Part shown: positions 44,251 through 53,446 of the stretch, in pieces
Layout: the number at the start of each line of letters is the position of its first letter
Position numbering within the stretch: position 1 is the stretch's first letter
Assembly (NCBI RefSeq): GCF_001189295.1
Contig: NZ_CP012159.1
Span: 4,294,525-4,358,524 of the forward strand
Direction: 5' to 3'
Source: Chondromyces crocatus
Lineage (GTDB): Bacteria; Myxococcota_A; Polyangia; Polyangiales; Polyangiaceae
DNA length: 64,000 bases
Translations under genes and position numbers: made by a program
The notes under the pieces: generated by a model
The model's database searches: none
The model's input: the letters and a program-made list of their open reading frames with translations, nothing else
What the model was told of the DNA's origin: nothing

Positions 44251-45566
44251 AGGAAGAGCGCCTCTTCGTTCACCGCGCGAAGGGAGATCTCCGACTCGTC
44301 CGGATTGCCGGCAGCGTGCGCGGCGGTGTGTCGAGCGGGTCGGGGGCTCTGCTGAGGAGTTCGACGCGGTTCACGGACGACGAGGAAGGTCCGGCAACGG
44401 ACGCCGGTGCGATGGAGGGACGCGGCGAGGGCGCTTCCACGTTGGGTGGCAGTGACGAGGACGAGGCAAGAGAGGTTCGCGAGGTGAGGGGAGAGGCGGG
44501 CGAGGAGCGTGTCGATGGCGGTCGGGCGCGTGGCCGCGGTGGAGGGGACGCACGCCAGGAGATCCAGGGCTTGTTCGAGGAAGCCGAGGTGGCGGCCCAG
44601 GGTCATGTCATGCACCTGGTCGCCGACGACGAGGAGATCGATGAGGGCTTCTCCTCGGCTCAGATGCGCGACCACGCCCGCGGTGAGCGAGAGCAGCGCT
44701 TCGAGCTGCTCGGGGTCGGCGTCGGCCGGGTCGACGAGGACGCCGACGCGGGTGAAGTGCTCTTCCTGGTACTCGCGGACGATCGGGGTGCCAGTCCGCG
44801 CCGAGCTGCGCGCGTGGAGCTGGCGTACGGGATCGCCAGGGCGGTACGGTCTCACGCCGAGCAGGTCCATGGACTCGCCGGTCTTCGAGGCGAGCGAGAC
44901 GCCGCCAGGCTGGTGGCGCTGGCCGAGGGGCAGCGAGAGGCGCTGGACCCGCGCGATGCGAGGGACGACGAGGAAGCGTGTGCCGGCGGAGGCGACGGGG
45001 CTACCTTGTGACAGGCCGAGGGGGGCCAGGGCGGCGACCTCGAAGGGGTCGAGGTGATGCTCGCCGCGCTCGATGAAGCGTGCGCGCACCTCGAGGCGCG
45101 CGCTTCCGCCTGCCGGAACGCGCGGGACGCGGGGGGCGGTGCCGATCCAGCGTCCGTCCCAGGGGAGGAAGGGGCCCACGAGGCGCAAGGCGTGGGCGTC
45201 GCGCGGGCCCTGGTTGCGGAGCATCACCGTGAAGAGGATCTCTTCGCCCACGGAGACGCGCGGCGCGGAGAGGACCTCGACGCGGAAGGCGTCGAGCCGG
45301 TAGTGGCGCTGCGCGAAGATGGAGCCGAAGAGCAGGGCGGTGAGGCCGCACCAGACGAGGTGCGCCTCGGTGGACTGCACCTCGAGGCCGAGGCCGCCGA
45401 CGAGAAAAGAGACGAGGGCGAGGATGCGCCCCTCGTCGGTGAGGGCGTTGTACAGCGCGGCGAAGGGGACCACCGCGCGGCCGAGGAGGCTCCGGCGGAA
45501 GCGATCACGCCCCTCCTTGGTGGTCGGGATGAGGGCGTGGTTGAGCTTGGCGAAGTTGATCTTCAC
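44247..45566 (-). CDS. DUF58 domain protein
   Basis: 439 residues. Two hydrophobic helices near 45-90 (LVSFLVGGLGLEVQ, LTALLFGSIFAQ) are followed by a beta domain, the DUF58 hallmark G-V-R-P-Y-R-P-G-D-P-V-R-Q-L-H-A-R-S-S-A-R, and a vWA-like fold. Members work with a MoxR AAA+ ATPase and a TgpA-like transglutaminase, as here. The start is a GTG one base after the MoxR stop codon, so translation is probably coupled. Inner-membrane location with the DUF58 part in the cytoplasm is inferred from family knowledge. Confidence 0.9.
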   Translation of the reverse strand: MKINFAKLNHALIPTTKEGRDRFRRSLLGRAVVPFAALYNALTDEGRILALVSFLVGGLGLEVQSTEAHLVWCGLTALLFGSIFAQRHYRLDAFRVEVLSAPRVSVGEEILFTVMLRNQGPRDAHALRLVGPFLPWDGRWIGTAPRVPRVPAGGSARLEVRARFIERGEHHLDPFEVAALAPLGLSQGSPVASAGTRFLVVPRIARVQRLSLPLGQRHQPGGVSLASKTGESMDLLGVRPYRPGDPVRQLHARSSARTGTPIVREYQEEHFTRVGVLVDPADADPEQLEALLSLTAGVVAHLSRGEALIDLLVVGDQVHDMTLGRHLGFLEQALDLLACVPSTAATRPTAIDTLLARLSPHLANLSCLVLVTATQRGSALAASLHRTGVRCRTFLVVREPRRTPQQSPRPARHTAAHAAGNPDESEISLRAVNEEALFL

Positions 45567-45567
45567 G

Positions 45568-46497
45568 TCACGTCGGGATGGCGGTGGCCTCGACGATCTG
45601 CTCGGCGACGGCGGCGCCGGTGAGCCCTCCGTAGCGCGCCTGGGTGGTGAGGGTGAGGCGATGGGCCAGGACGGGGACGGTGAGGGCCTGGACGTCGTCC
45701 GGGCTGATGTAGCGCCTGCCAGCGAGGTAGGCGCGGGCCTGGGCGGCGCGGAAGAGGGCCAGGGCGCCGCGGGGGCTGACGCCGAGCGCCAGGGAGGGGT
45801 GCTCGCGGGTGGCGGTGACCACGGAGAGGAGGTAGCGCCCCACGGATTCCTTCATCTCGACCTCGCGGACCTCGGTCTGCAGGGCGAGGAGGTCGTCGGT
45901 GCTGGCCACGGGCTCCACGGTGGTCAGGGGATCCTGGTGCTGCCGGGCGTAGATCATGCGCAGCTCGTCCTCCGGGGAGGGGTAGCCGACGCCGATCCGC
46001 AGGAGGAACCGATCGAGCTGCGCTTCCGGCAGGGGGTAGGTGCCCTGGTAGTCGACGGGGTTCTGGGTGGCGATGACCAGGAAGGGGCGAGGAAGGGGGT
46101 GGGTCACGCCGTCGACGGTGGCCTGGGCTTCGCTCATGGCTTCGAGCAAGGCCGACTGGGTGCGCGGGGAGGCGCGGTTGATCTCGTCGGCGAGCAGGAC
46201 GTGCGTGAAGACGGGGCCGCGATGGAACGAGAAGGTGCCTTCCTTGGGGTGCAGGACCTGGGCGCCGAGGATGTCGGAGGGGAGCAGATCAGGGGTGAAC
46301 TGGACGCGCGTGAACGTGGCGCGGAAGGCGCGGGCGAGGGCCTTGGCGAGGGTGGTCTTGCCGACGCCGGGGACGTCCTCGACGAGGACGTGGCCGCCAC
46401 CGAGCACGGCGACGAGGAGCAGCTCGATCACGTCGGCCTTGCCGTGCATCACGCGACCGAGCGCGTGACGCAGGGCGTCCACGGGGGCGGCGGACAT
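45568..46497 (-). CDS. MoxR family AAA+ ATPase
   Basis: 309 residues from the ATG at 46497, which overlaps the stop of the preceding gene by one base (TGATG). Walker A EDVPGVGKTTLAKAL, Walker B V-L-L-A-D-E-I-N-R-A, and the sensor region I-A-T-Q-N-P-V-D-Y-Q-G-T-Y-P-L-P-E-A-Q-L-D-R-F are all intact, followed by the helical lid. MoxR ATPases are chaperone-like remodelling machines that act with vWA-domain partners, here most likely the DUF58 protein encoded directly downstream. Confidence 0.93.
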   Translation of the reverse strand: MSAAPVDALRHALGRVMHGKADVIELLLVAVLGGGHVLVEDVPGVGKTTLAKALARAFRATFTRVQFTPDLLPSDILGAQVLHPKEGTFSFHRGPVFTHVLLADEINRASPRTQSALLEAMSEAQATVDGVTHPLPRPFLVIATQNPVDYQGTYPLPEAQLDRFLLRIGVGYPSPEDELRMIYARQHQDPLTTVEPVASTDDLLALQTEVREVEMKESVGRYLLSVVTATREHPSLALGVSPRGALALFRAAQARAYLAGRRYISPDDVQALTVPVLAHRLTLTTQARYGGLTGAAVAEQIVEATAIPT

Positions 46498-47180
46498 CAA
46501 GGCGCGTCGGGTGAAGGTCGTCCCGCGTGCGTCGCGAGCCCGGTCGCCATCCGTGCGGCCTCCAGGAGCTGGCCCTGGGTGAGGTTCGCGCCATGGCGCT
46601 TCCACAGCGTGACACCGAGATCGATCGCGTTCTGATCGGCCGGGTCGTCGAGCGCGGGGAACAGCTCGAGTTCGAGCAAGCGCTCGGCGAGGCGCTCGAG
46701 GTAGCCGGGCGGGATCTTGCCGGTGATGAGGTGCGTTGCGCCCGCGCCCGAGCGGAGCAGACGCTCGGGGAAGCCAGACGCCTTGCCGACGTAGCCGAGG
46801 TGCAGGTTGGACCAGAGGTCGAAGCGGTAGGAGCGATCGCTCGCGGCGTCGTACGTCCAGCTGCCGAAGCGGCGCCGGAAGGTGGACTTGTGATCCCACT
46901 GGCTGACGTACGTCAGCTCTTCGTCGCTCGGATCGAGGATGTACCGGGTGAGGGTGTCGCGGTGGGTCTCGGGCCAGGTGAGGAGCGTGAAGCGCCGGAT
47001 GGCACGGCCGATGCCGAGTCCGTAGATGGACGGCAGCGGGTTGTCCGGTTGCCAGGGGCCCCACTGCGTGCGCAGCTGGTTCACGTGAGCGCTGTGCACG
47101 CTGGCGATCATCCCGTGGGGGGGATCGCTGTGGATGGCGGCGATCAGATCTTCGAGCGTGGGGCTCCGGTCAGGGGCCAT
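46497..47180 (-). CDS. Type 44 polymorphic-toxin-like domain protein
   Basis: 227 residues; GAGGAGG lies 11 bases before the ATG. Residues ~85-205 resemble the polymorphic toxin type 44 domain (Ntox44): FDLWSN (120-125), LGYVGKASGF (128-137), LLRSGAGA, then D-D-P-A-D-Q-N-A-I-D-L-G-V-T-L-W-K. That family is predicted to be a nuclease (established only as prediction). Unlike typical polymorphic toxins there is no long delivery region, signal peptide or neighbouring immunity gene. Instead it is coupled by a one-base overlap to the MoxR gene and heads the MoxR-DUF58-TgpA operon. A housekeeping role of the fold is as likely as toxicity. Confidence 0.65.
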   Translation of the reverse strand: MAPDRSPTLEDLIAAIHSDPPHGMIASVHSAHVNQLRTQWGPWQPDNPLPSIYGLGIGRAIRRFTLLTWPETHRDTLTRYILDPSDEELTYVSQWDHKSTFRRRFGSWTYDAASDRSYRFDLWSNLHLGYVGKASGFPERLLRSGAGATHLITGKIPPGYLERLAERLLELELFPALDDPADQNAIDLGVTLWKRHGANLTQGQLLEAARMATGLATHAGRPSPDAP

Positions 47181-47332
47181 GAAGGGCAGACCTCCTCGCG
47201 GGGGAGGGTAACACTTGCTCGGGCTCTGTCGTGCGCCGTCTGCGCTCTCGGTGACCGTGGTCGCGCGAGGATCGGCGCCAGGCCGTCTGCCTGGAATATC
47301 CTGCTGGTGCGGGGTCGTTTCTTTGGTGCCCC

Positions 47333-49840
47333 ATGCGCTCGACGCTTCCCAGCGGACGTTCCCCCCGCAATTCCCGCCTTCTCCTGGTAAGGGCTGCCGC
47401 CCTGGCCGCGCTCGTCGCAGGGGGGGTTGGCGTCACCTGGAGCACGTACCGGGGGGCGGTCGGCGAGCCGTCGGCACACCTCGACGACCACTGGCACGAG
47501 GGGCGTGTCGTGGTCGACAGGAAGGGGCGTGCGCTGCGGGAGATCCCCTCGGAGGCGGGTCACCGGGGTCGAAGTCTGCCTCTGGAGGCGCTCGGTGATC
47601 GGGTGGTTCTCGCCACGCTGGTCAGCGAGGACCGTGGGTTCTTCACGCACGAGGGGGTGGACCCGGCCGCGATCCTCCGGGCGCTCGGTCAGAACGTGCG
47701 CCATGGGCGGCTCGTGTCGGGAGCGAGCACGATCACCCAGCAGCTCGTGAAGCTGCTCGACGCTGCGGCGCTGGCCGAGGTGAGCGGGGTGGTGCCTTCG
47801 GAGGGCCACGACGCGGCCGCCGGGGGGGAGGCGGGGAGACGGAAGCGGACGCTGGGGGTGAAGATCGAGGAGGCGGCCCGCGCGCAGAACCTGGAGCGCA
47901 CGGTGGACAAGCGGACGATCCTCGAGGCCTACCTGAACCGCCTCAGCTACGGTCATGGGCTCACGGGGCCCGAGGCAGCAGCGCGTGGCTACTTCGGTGT
48001 CGGGGCCAGCGCGCTGTCCTGGGCCCAGGCCGCCTACCTGGCGGTGATCCCGCGCGCCCCCTCGGCGCTCGATCCGCACGCGCACCCGGAGCGTGTGCTG
48101 CTCCGGCAACGTGCGCTGCTGGATGCGCTGCGCAGCCACGGGCTGATGGGGGAGGCCGATCACGCGCGCGCGATGCAGGAGGTGGTGACGCCTCGGGGGC
48201 TGCAGCGCCCCTTCCTGGCACCCCACTTCGTTCAGGCGCTGCTCGCCGACGGGCGTCTGCCGGAGAGCGGCGTCTCGACCACGACGCTCGATCTGGATCT
48301 CCAGCGCGATGTCGAAGGGCTCACGCGGACGCACCTCGCGGCACTCGCCGGGTTCGGCGCCACGAGCGCGGCCGTGCTGGTGATCGATGGGGCGCGGGGC
48401 GAGGTGCTGGCCCACGTGGGGAGCGCGGACTTCCACGATGAGCGGCGCGCGGGGCAGGTGGATCTGGCGCGGGCGCGGCGGCAGCCGGGGTCGGCGCTGA
48501 AGCCGTTCGTCTATGCGCTCGCCTTTGCCGGGGGGCGGACGGGGGCCGAGCCCTTGCCGGACGTGCCGACGTCGTTCCCCGAGGCGAGCGGTGTCTACGC
48601 GCCAGGGAATTTCGACGGCACCTTCGAGGGGCCGATCAGCGCCCGCGAGGCGCTGGCCGGGAGTCTCAACGTGCCAGCGGTGCGCCTGGCGGCGGAGCTC
48701 GGACCAGGGCCACTGCTCGCGTCGCTGCGGCAGGTCGGCTTCGTGAGTTTGACGCGGGAGGCGGGGCACTACGGGCTCTCGCTTGCCCTGGGGAGCGGGG
48801 AGGTGACGCTGTGGGAGCTGGCCGAGGCGTACGTGGCGCTGAGCCGAGGGGGCCGTCGGATCCCGCTGCGCACGCTGCTGCCCGCGCCGGACGAGCCGCT
48901 GCCGGATGGAGAGCCGGTGCTGGATGCGGCTGCTGCCGCGCTGGTCACGGAGGCGCTGTCGGATCCACTGGCCAGGATCCGAGGGCTGCACGGGCGAGGG
49001 CCCTTCACCTTGGGCTTCCCGGTGGCGGTGAAGACGGGGACGAGTTCCGGGTATCGTGACACCTGGGCGGTGGGCTACACGCGCGAGCGCACCGTGGCGG
49101 TGTGGGTGGGGAACCCGGATGGCAGCCCCACGCGGGAGCTGACCGGGGCGAGCGGGGCCGGGCCGCTGTTCGCCGACGTGATGAAGCGCGCCATGGCCGA
49201 TGTGCCGGTGCGTTCCCCTCTGTGGGAGGCTGCGCTTCTGGAGGAGGCGGAGGTCTGTCCTCTTTCGGGGCAGCTCCCAGGGCCCGCCTGTCCTGATCGG
49301 GCCACGCGTCGTTTCCGTCGAGGCGCGGCGCCGCACGAGGCGTGCGGGTGGCATGTGCACGCGCAGCCCGGGGCCGGTCGAGCGCACGTGGTGACGCGCG
49401 CCGGGAAGGTGATCGCAGCCCTTCCGGACGTCTACGAAGGGTGGCTCGCGAGCCAGCCCGAGGGCGCTCCCGGGAAGGATCCGCTCGGCGTGCCCTGGTT
49501 CGCGCAGCGGGACGTCACGGGGTTTGCCAGGGCCTCGCTGCAGGGACCCGCGGCGCTGCAGCTCGACAGCCCCGTGGCGGGGGCCGTCTTCGTTCGCTCT
49601 CGCCGGAGCGATGCGGGGGCGCAGGTGGTGCAGCTCTCCGCTTCGCTGGCCAGAGACGCCGTGAAGGAGGCAGGGGTGCGCGAGGTCGAGTTCCTGATCG
49701 ATGGGGCCGTGGTGGCGCGTTCACGCCACCCGTTCCGGGCCTCCATCCCGGCCGCGCCAGGGGATCATGAGGTGATGGTGAGACCGAGCGACGCTGCCTC
49801 TCCGGTGCAAGGGGCCGTGGCGCGGTTCAGCGTCCGCTGA
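47333..49840 (+). CDS. pbpC: Penicillin-binding protein 1C (glycosyltransferase/transpeptidase)
   Basis: 835 residues. An N-terminal anchor helix (~18-36) is followed by a GT51 glycosyltransferase domain (SEDRGFFTHEGVD, then T-I-T-Q-Q-L). A transpeptidase domain has S-A-L-K (Ser387/Lys390 in PGSALKPF), S-L-N and K-T-G-T-S-S-G-Y-R-D, and a C-terminal beta domain of the BiPBP_C type completes it. All catalytic motifs are present. The protein polymerises and may crosslink murein. In many bacteria pbpC is adjacent to the alpha-2-macroglobulin gene; here the two lie in the same direction but are 8 kb apart. The 152-base spacer to the divergent gene must hold both promoters; I could not place them. 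Confidence 0.95.
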   Translation: MRSTLPSGRSPRNSRLLLVRAAALAALVAGGVGVTWSTYRGAVGEPSAHLDDHWHEGRVVVDRKGRALREIPSEAGHRGRSLPLEALGDRVVLATLVSEDRGFFTHEGVDPAAILRALGQNVRHGRLVSGASTITQQLVKLLDAAALAEVSGVVPSEGHDAAAGGEAGRRKRTLGVKIEEAARAQNLERTVDKRTILEAYLNRLSYGHGLTGPEAAARGYFGVGASALSWAQAAYLAVIPRAPSALDPHAHPERVLLRQRALLDALRSHGLMGEADHARAMQEVVTPRGLQRPFLAPHFVQALLADGRLPESGVSTTTLDLDLQRDVEGLTRTHLAALAGFGATSAAVLVIDGARGEVLAHVGSADFHDERRAGQVDLARARRQPGSALKPFVYALAFAGGRTGAEPLPDVPTSFPEASGVYAPGNFDGTFEGPISAREALAGSLNVPAVRLAAELGPGPLLASLRQVGFVSLTREAGHYGLSLALGSGEVTLWELAEAYVALSRGGRRIPLRTLLPAPDEPLPDGEPVLDAAAAALVTEALSDPLARIRGLHGRGPFTLGFPVAVKTGTSSGYRDTWAVGYTRERTVAVWVGNPDGSPTRELTGASGAGPLFADVMKRAMADVPVRSPLWEAALLEEAEVCPLSGQLPGPACPDRATRRFRRGAAPHEACGWHVHAQPGAGRAHVVTRAGKVIAALPDVYEGWLASQPEGAPGKDPLGVPWFAQRDVTGFARASLQGPAALQLDSPVAGAVFVRSRRSDAGAQVVQLSASLARDAVKEAGVREVEFLIDGAVVARSRHPFRASIPAAPGDHEVMVRPSDAASPVQGAVARFSVR

Positions 49841-49882
49841 CCATCGACCCCTCGGAGGCGCGTGGTTCGCGCTGCTTCTCGC

Positions 49883-52123
49883 TCAGCGCTCGACGTGACG
49901 GCGGCGGCGCGCGCGGCGAAGGGCCGCGATCGCGAGGCCGAGCGTCGACAGCCCGGCCCAGGCGGTGAGGGAGCCGGCGCTGCCGACCTGATAGGCGCAG
50001 AGACCGCCGCTGTCCGCGCTCCCGCCTTCGCCCTTGCCGGTGTTGCCATTGTTGCCTTCACCGCCGGCGCCGCCCTCGCCGCCCTCGCCGCCCTGGCCAC
50101 CGCCGCTGCTGGAGCTGGAGGTCGTGGCTGGGATCACGAAACCGATGTTGGTCGACACGGTGACCCTCGAACTCGGGCAGCTGTCGTCCCCGATCACGAT
50201 GTAATAGGTCTTGGCGGGATCGAACGGGGGATTGCTGTTCTCGTCGATGACCAGCTCTCCGTAGCTCGAGTTGATGTTCTCGAGCTTCCAGGTCGCATTT
50301 TGCGGCCTGAGGGACTGATCGCTGATGGAGACGGGGGAATCGGTCTGGACGTGGATGCTGTAGTTGGGGCTTCCACCGCCCATGGTCTGGAAATCGACCA
50401 TGACCTTGAGGCTCTTGTCGACCGGGATGGGCTTGACCTTGAAGTGGAAGAGGCTGTGCAGGCCGATGTAACCCTGGAGGTCGAAGCAGCTGTAGCCGAT
50501 CATGCTGCCGAAGAAGTTGAGCCCCATGCTCTGGAAGGTGCGCGGCTTGTTCTGGCCGATCTCCATCTCGTGATCACAGTCGTCGAGTCCGCGTGCGCGG
50601 AGGATCTCGTCCATCTGGAGCAGGTCCTGCGAGGTGAGCTTGCCGGCCGTCCGCAGGTTTTCCCCTGTCACCTTGAGGCCCCGTGCGAAGTCGCTGAAGC
50701 TCGAGCCATGGTTGAGCAAGGAGATGGCGCCCCACACGAGCTGATCGGCCACGGCCGCGTCGAACGCCGAGTGGAGGGACCAGCTCACGCTGCCGATGAT
50801 CTCGCCGTCGAAATGCACCTCGCCGACCGTATCGTCAGGGCAGCGCTTGCTCGTGTCGGACAGGTCGCGGGCGTAGCTGCCGAGGGACGCCTCGCCGAGG
50901 ACCTTGTCCCCGTTGATGGAACAGGCGAAGTAATCGGAGATGCCCTCGTCGATGCTGCCGCTCCAGGGGGTCAGCCCATACTGAGGGTGGAATGCAATCT
51001 GGCTGCCATTGTAATCGATGGCATTGTGGGTCACGTAGTGGCCGAATTCGTGAATGAAGACGTCCGAGTCCACGGCGAAGTCGACATTCGAGGCCTGTCC
51101 CAGGGCGATCAGGTTGGGCCAGCCGTTGAACCCCTGGCTGGAGAAGAAGGCATTCTCGAAGTAGTAGGCGTTGTCCTCCAACACGTTGGCGATGGCGTAA
51201 ACGCGCCACGACGAGGGGGACATGTTGACCCCGAGCTGGTCCGCGAAGAACTGCCGTGCGCGGGTGAGGTGATAGAAGGTGTTCACCTGCGCGAAGGCAT
51301 CCGTCGACGACTGGGGATCGTTCGGAGGATCGTAGAGGAAGTCGGCCCCCGAGTTGGGCCCCAGCGTCTGGGTTGCGGTCATGGTGCCGTTGGAGGGGCT
51401 CCCGCCGGAGTAGTTGGCGACCGCCAGGTTCCCATTCCATCCGTTGAGACGCTGGGGGTTCGAGGTATCCAGGAGAGAAAGCGTGAGGTCCTGGGTGTTC
51501 GGCGTCGATATGGGATTGATGGGATACACGCGGCCGAGCGCGTGGTGGGCGGTCGGGTACCAGCGGACCACCTCGGCTTGGTGTGCGTCGATGATGTACA
51601 TCCGCTCGCGGCTGGAGCCTTGTAGAACGCCGACGAGGTAGACGAGGCGACCAGGGCCATCCTTCTGCGGCTGGACGGCGAGCTTCACGCCGGGCGCCAG
51701 GTGGATCGGTTCGCCCAGCGCTTCGAGGGCCAGAGAGATTGCGGTGGCCTCGTCGATGCTGGGGCGCGGGTCCACGGAGATGCCACGCGCGATGTCGAGC
51801 GCCGCGACCAGGGGGCGACCATCCGCGCCGAGACGCAGCGCCGCGGACCCGCCGATGACCGGCAGCCCAGCGTGGGTCTGCTCGAAGCGCACGGTGTGGT
51901 GGGAGGCCGCCGGGAGATCCTTGCTGAACGCGAGATCCACGCCCACCAGATCGAGCTCCTTGGTGGCGTTCGTGAGGTATGCGCGAGCCACGTCGCGTGG
52001 CCGTCCTGCCCTGAGAGCCGTCCCCGTGTCCTTCGCGACATGCCACTCGGTGGCGGATGAAGTGCTCGTCGCGAGCAACATGGACAGAGCGGTGAGCGGC
52101 GTAACGAAGAGCAGTCGGCGCAT
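49883..52123 (-). CDS. Secreted zinc metalloprotease (gluzincin) with MYXO-CTERM-like tail
   Basis: 746 residues from the ATG at 52123, with AGGGA 4 bases upstream; an ATG four codons earlier is possible. A signal peptide is followed by an FTP-like propeptide region (~45-190). The catalytic domain has HEFGH (358-362) and a downstream D-E-G-I-S-D-Y-F-A with Glu393 as third zinc ligand, as in thermolysin/fungalysin-like proteases. A C-terminal beta domain (~560-680), a Gly/Glu linker and a tail with GGLCAYQ, a hydrophobic helix and RRARRRR follow, similar to MYXO-CTERM signals. It would be activated outside the cell and surface-displayed or released. Convergent with pbpC, 42 bases apart. Confidence 0.9.
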   Translation of the reverse strand: MRRLLFVTPLTALSMLLATSTSSATEWHVAKDTGTALRAGRPRDVARAYLTNATKELDLVGVDLAFSKDLPAASHHTVRFEQTHAGLPVIGGSAALRLGADGRPLVAALDIARGISVDPRPSIDEATAISLALEALGEPIHLAPGVKLAVQPQKDGPGRLVYLVGVLQGSSRERMYIIDAHQAEVVRWYPTAHHALGRVYPINPISTPNTQDLTLSLLDTSNPQRLNGWNGNLAVANYSGGSPSNGTMTATQTLGPNSGADFLYDPPNDPQSSTDAFAQVNTFYHLTRARQFFADQLGVNMSPSSWRVYAIANVLEDNAYYFENAFFSSQGFNGWPNLIALGQASNVDFAVDSDVFIHEFGHYVTHNAIDYNGSQIAFHPQYGLTPWSGSIDEGISDYFACSINGDKVLGEASLGSYARDLSDTSKRCPDDTVGEVHFDGEIIGSVSWSLHSAFDAAVADQLVWGAISLLNHGSSFSDFARGLKVTGENLRTAGKLTSQDLLQMDEILRARGLDDCDHEMEIGQNKPRTFQSMGLNFFGSMIGYSCFDLQGYIGLHSLFHFKVKPIPVDKSLKVMVDFQTMGGGSPNYSIHVQTDSPVSISDQSLRPQNATWKLENINSSYGELVIDENSNPPFDPAKTYYIVIGDDSCPSSRVTVSTNIGFVIPATTSSSSSGGGQGGEGGEGGAGGEGNNGNTGKGEGGSADSGGLCAYQVGSAGSLTAWAGLSTLGLAIAALRRARRRRHVER

Positions 52124-52502
52124 GTAGTCCCTCATTTCGTTTCGTCTAGGAAGGCCCGCAGGCTACCACTGGAGGCACTCTTCCTGGTGAAGACTCCATC
52201 ACCACCGCGGCACTCTGCCACCTCATCAATAGTGAATCGAACCGTTGGCTCCCTGCTTCAACGGAGAAATCGAGGCATGCTGGTGCTACAGCTCGCTGCG
52301 ACGATGGCGCCGTTCGGTTCGAGAAGTCGAGGCTGGGAAGCGTCGGTGTAGCTCGGTGCGTCATGTGCTGCGGCGCAGTGCGGCTGTGTCGTCGATGACG
52401 GTCTCGCCTCGACGGTGTCGACCGGCGCACCCTCGCGGCCACCTTCGCGTTCCGCGGCGACCACGGTATAGACGTGGGGCTCGTTCAGAGAGGAGCCTTC
52501 TC
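52124..52502. other. Intergenic spacer without recognisable gene
   Basis: The 379 bases between the divergent protease gene and the gene at 52503 show no coding bias, tandem repeat or RNA gene. TTCGCG (52444-52449) and TATAGA (52467-52472), 17 bases apart, could be the promoter of the rightward gene. Confidence 0.4.
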
Positions 52503-53309
52503 ATGGACATCTCGCTCGGTTCGTTGATCCAGCTCCACGTGTTTCCCACGGGCCGCCGACTCTGGGCGATGCAGCAGGTCGAGCGTCGCGCGAACGAGCG
52601 AGCGTTCCCGGAGCTCTCGGCGCACGCGCAGCGTGCCCTGGAGCATGATCGGGTGACGCGCCAGCTCGACGCTCGCTGGGCAGCGAGACAGCTGGGGCAG
52701 GTCGGTGACCCGGTGCAGCGGATCGATGCGGTGGTCGACCGCACGCTGGTGGCGCTGCGCGATGGCGCCGAATCTCAGGCTGCCGTGGCGCGGCCTGGGG
52801 ACGGCACCATCGAGAAGGTCGGGGAGCTGTTGCAAGCTCTCTTCCCGATGGGCGTGGCGGCGGTCGCGTCGATGAACTACGCGGACGAGCTTGCGGCGGT
52901 GCAGCGAATCGCCACGCGCCTGAGGGGGGATCTGGCGCCTCTCATCGCGGATCTCGGTCTGGGTCGTCACGCCGAGCGTCTCGCGGAACTCTCTGCGGAG
53001 TACCAGGCGGCTTTCACGGGTCCCCGTCCAGAGCCCATCGATTTCGGGCTGGTCCGCGCCGCTCGGGCGCGCGGCCAGGAGATGTTGCTTCAGGCCGTGG
53101 CCATGACCCTGGGACGCCATCCCGGCAGCGGTCCCGCCGATCTCGAGGGGCGCACCGCGCTGCTCGGGCCAGTGCTGGAGCAAGAGGAGGCGATCCGGAA
53201 GTACTTCCGAGCCCGGCGCATGGTCGAAGACGTGGATCCAGAGTCGGGTGACATCGACGCCGACGCGCCGCCGTCGCTGCCTGCCTCGGCAATGATCGTC
53301 ATCTCCTAG
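52503..53309 (+). CDS. Unknown helical protein
   Basis: 268 residues from the ATG at 52503, with GAGGAG 7 bases upstream. Not recognised. It is almost entirely predicted helix, with charged residues and Ala/Leu (for example QQVERRANERAFPELSAHAQ and LAELSAEYQAAFTG), and has no signal peptide, membrane segment or cysteine. An acidic, disordered tail (V-D-P-E-S-G-D-I-D-A-D-A) precedes a hydrophobic end. It may be a structural or adaptor protein; no function is claimed. A possible promoter lies at 52444-52472. Confidence 0.75.
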   Translation: MDISLGSLIQLHVFPTGRRLWAMQQVERRANERAFPELSAHAQRALEHDRVTRQLDARWAARQLGQVGDPVQRIDAVVDRTLVALRDGAESQAAVARPGDGTIEKVGELLQALFPMGVAAVASMNYADELAAVQRIATRLRGDLAPLIADLGLGRHAERLAELSAEYQAAFTGPRPEPIDFGLVRAARARGQEMLLQAVAMTLGRHPGSGPADLEGRTALLGPVLEQEEAIRKYFRARRMVEDVDPESGDIDADAPPSLPASAMIVIS

Positions 53310-53446
53310 GGGACGGCTCAGACCCCTGCGTGCGCTTCATGCCACATCTGTCTACCTGACTGCTACCTGGCTGACGCGGTGCGGTCAGGGCAGTCGCCCC
53401 TCGCCCACCTTGCGCATACCTCGTGACGGATCGTAGGAGTACCCCG

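Noticed and set aside
46498-47064. N-terminal extension of the MoxR ATPase
   Set aside because: The frame is open but antifold-like (Arg/His/Pro-rich) and overlaps the type-44-like gene completely; MoxR proteins begin near the MSAAPVDAL start.
52146-52442. Small minus-strand gene in the spacer after the protease
   Set aside because: No ribosome site, no coding bias, and the Arg/Ser/His-rich product is typical of noncoding GC-rich DNA.
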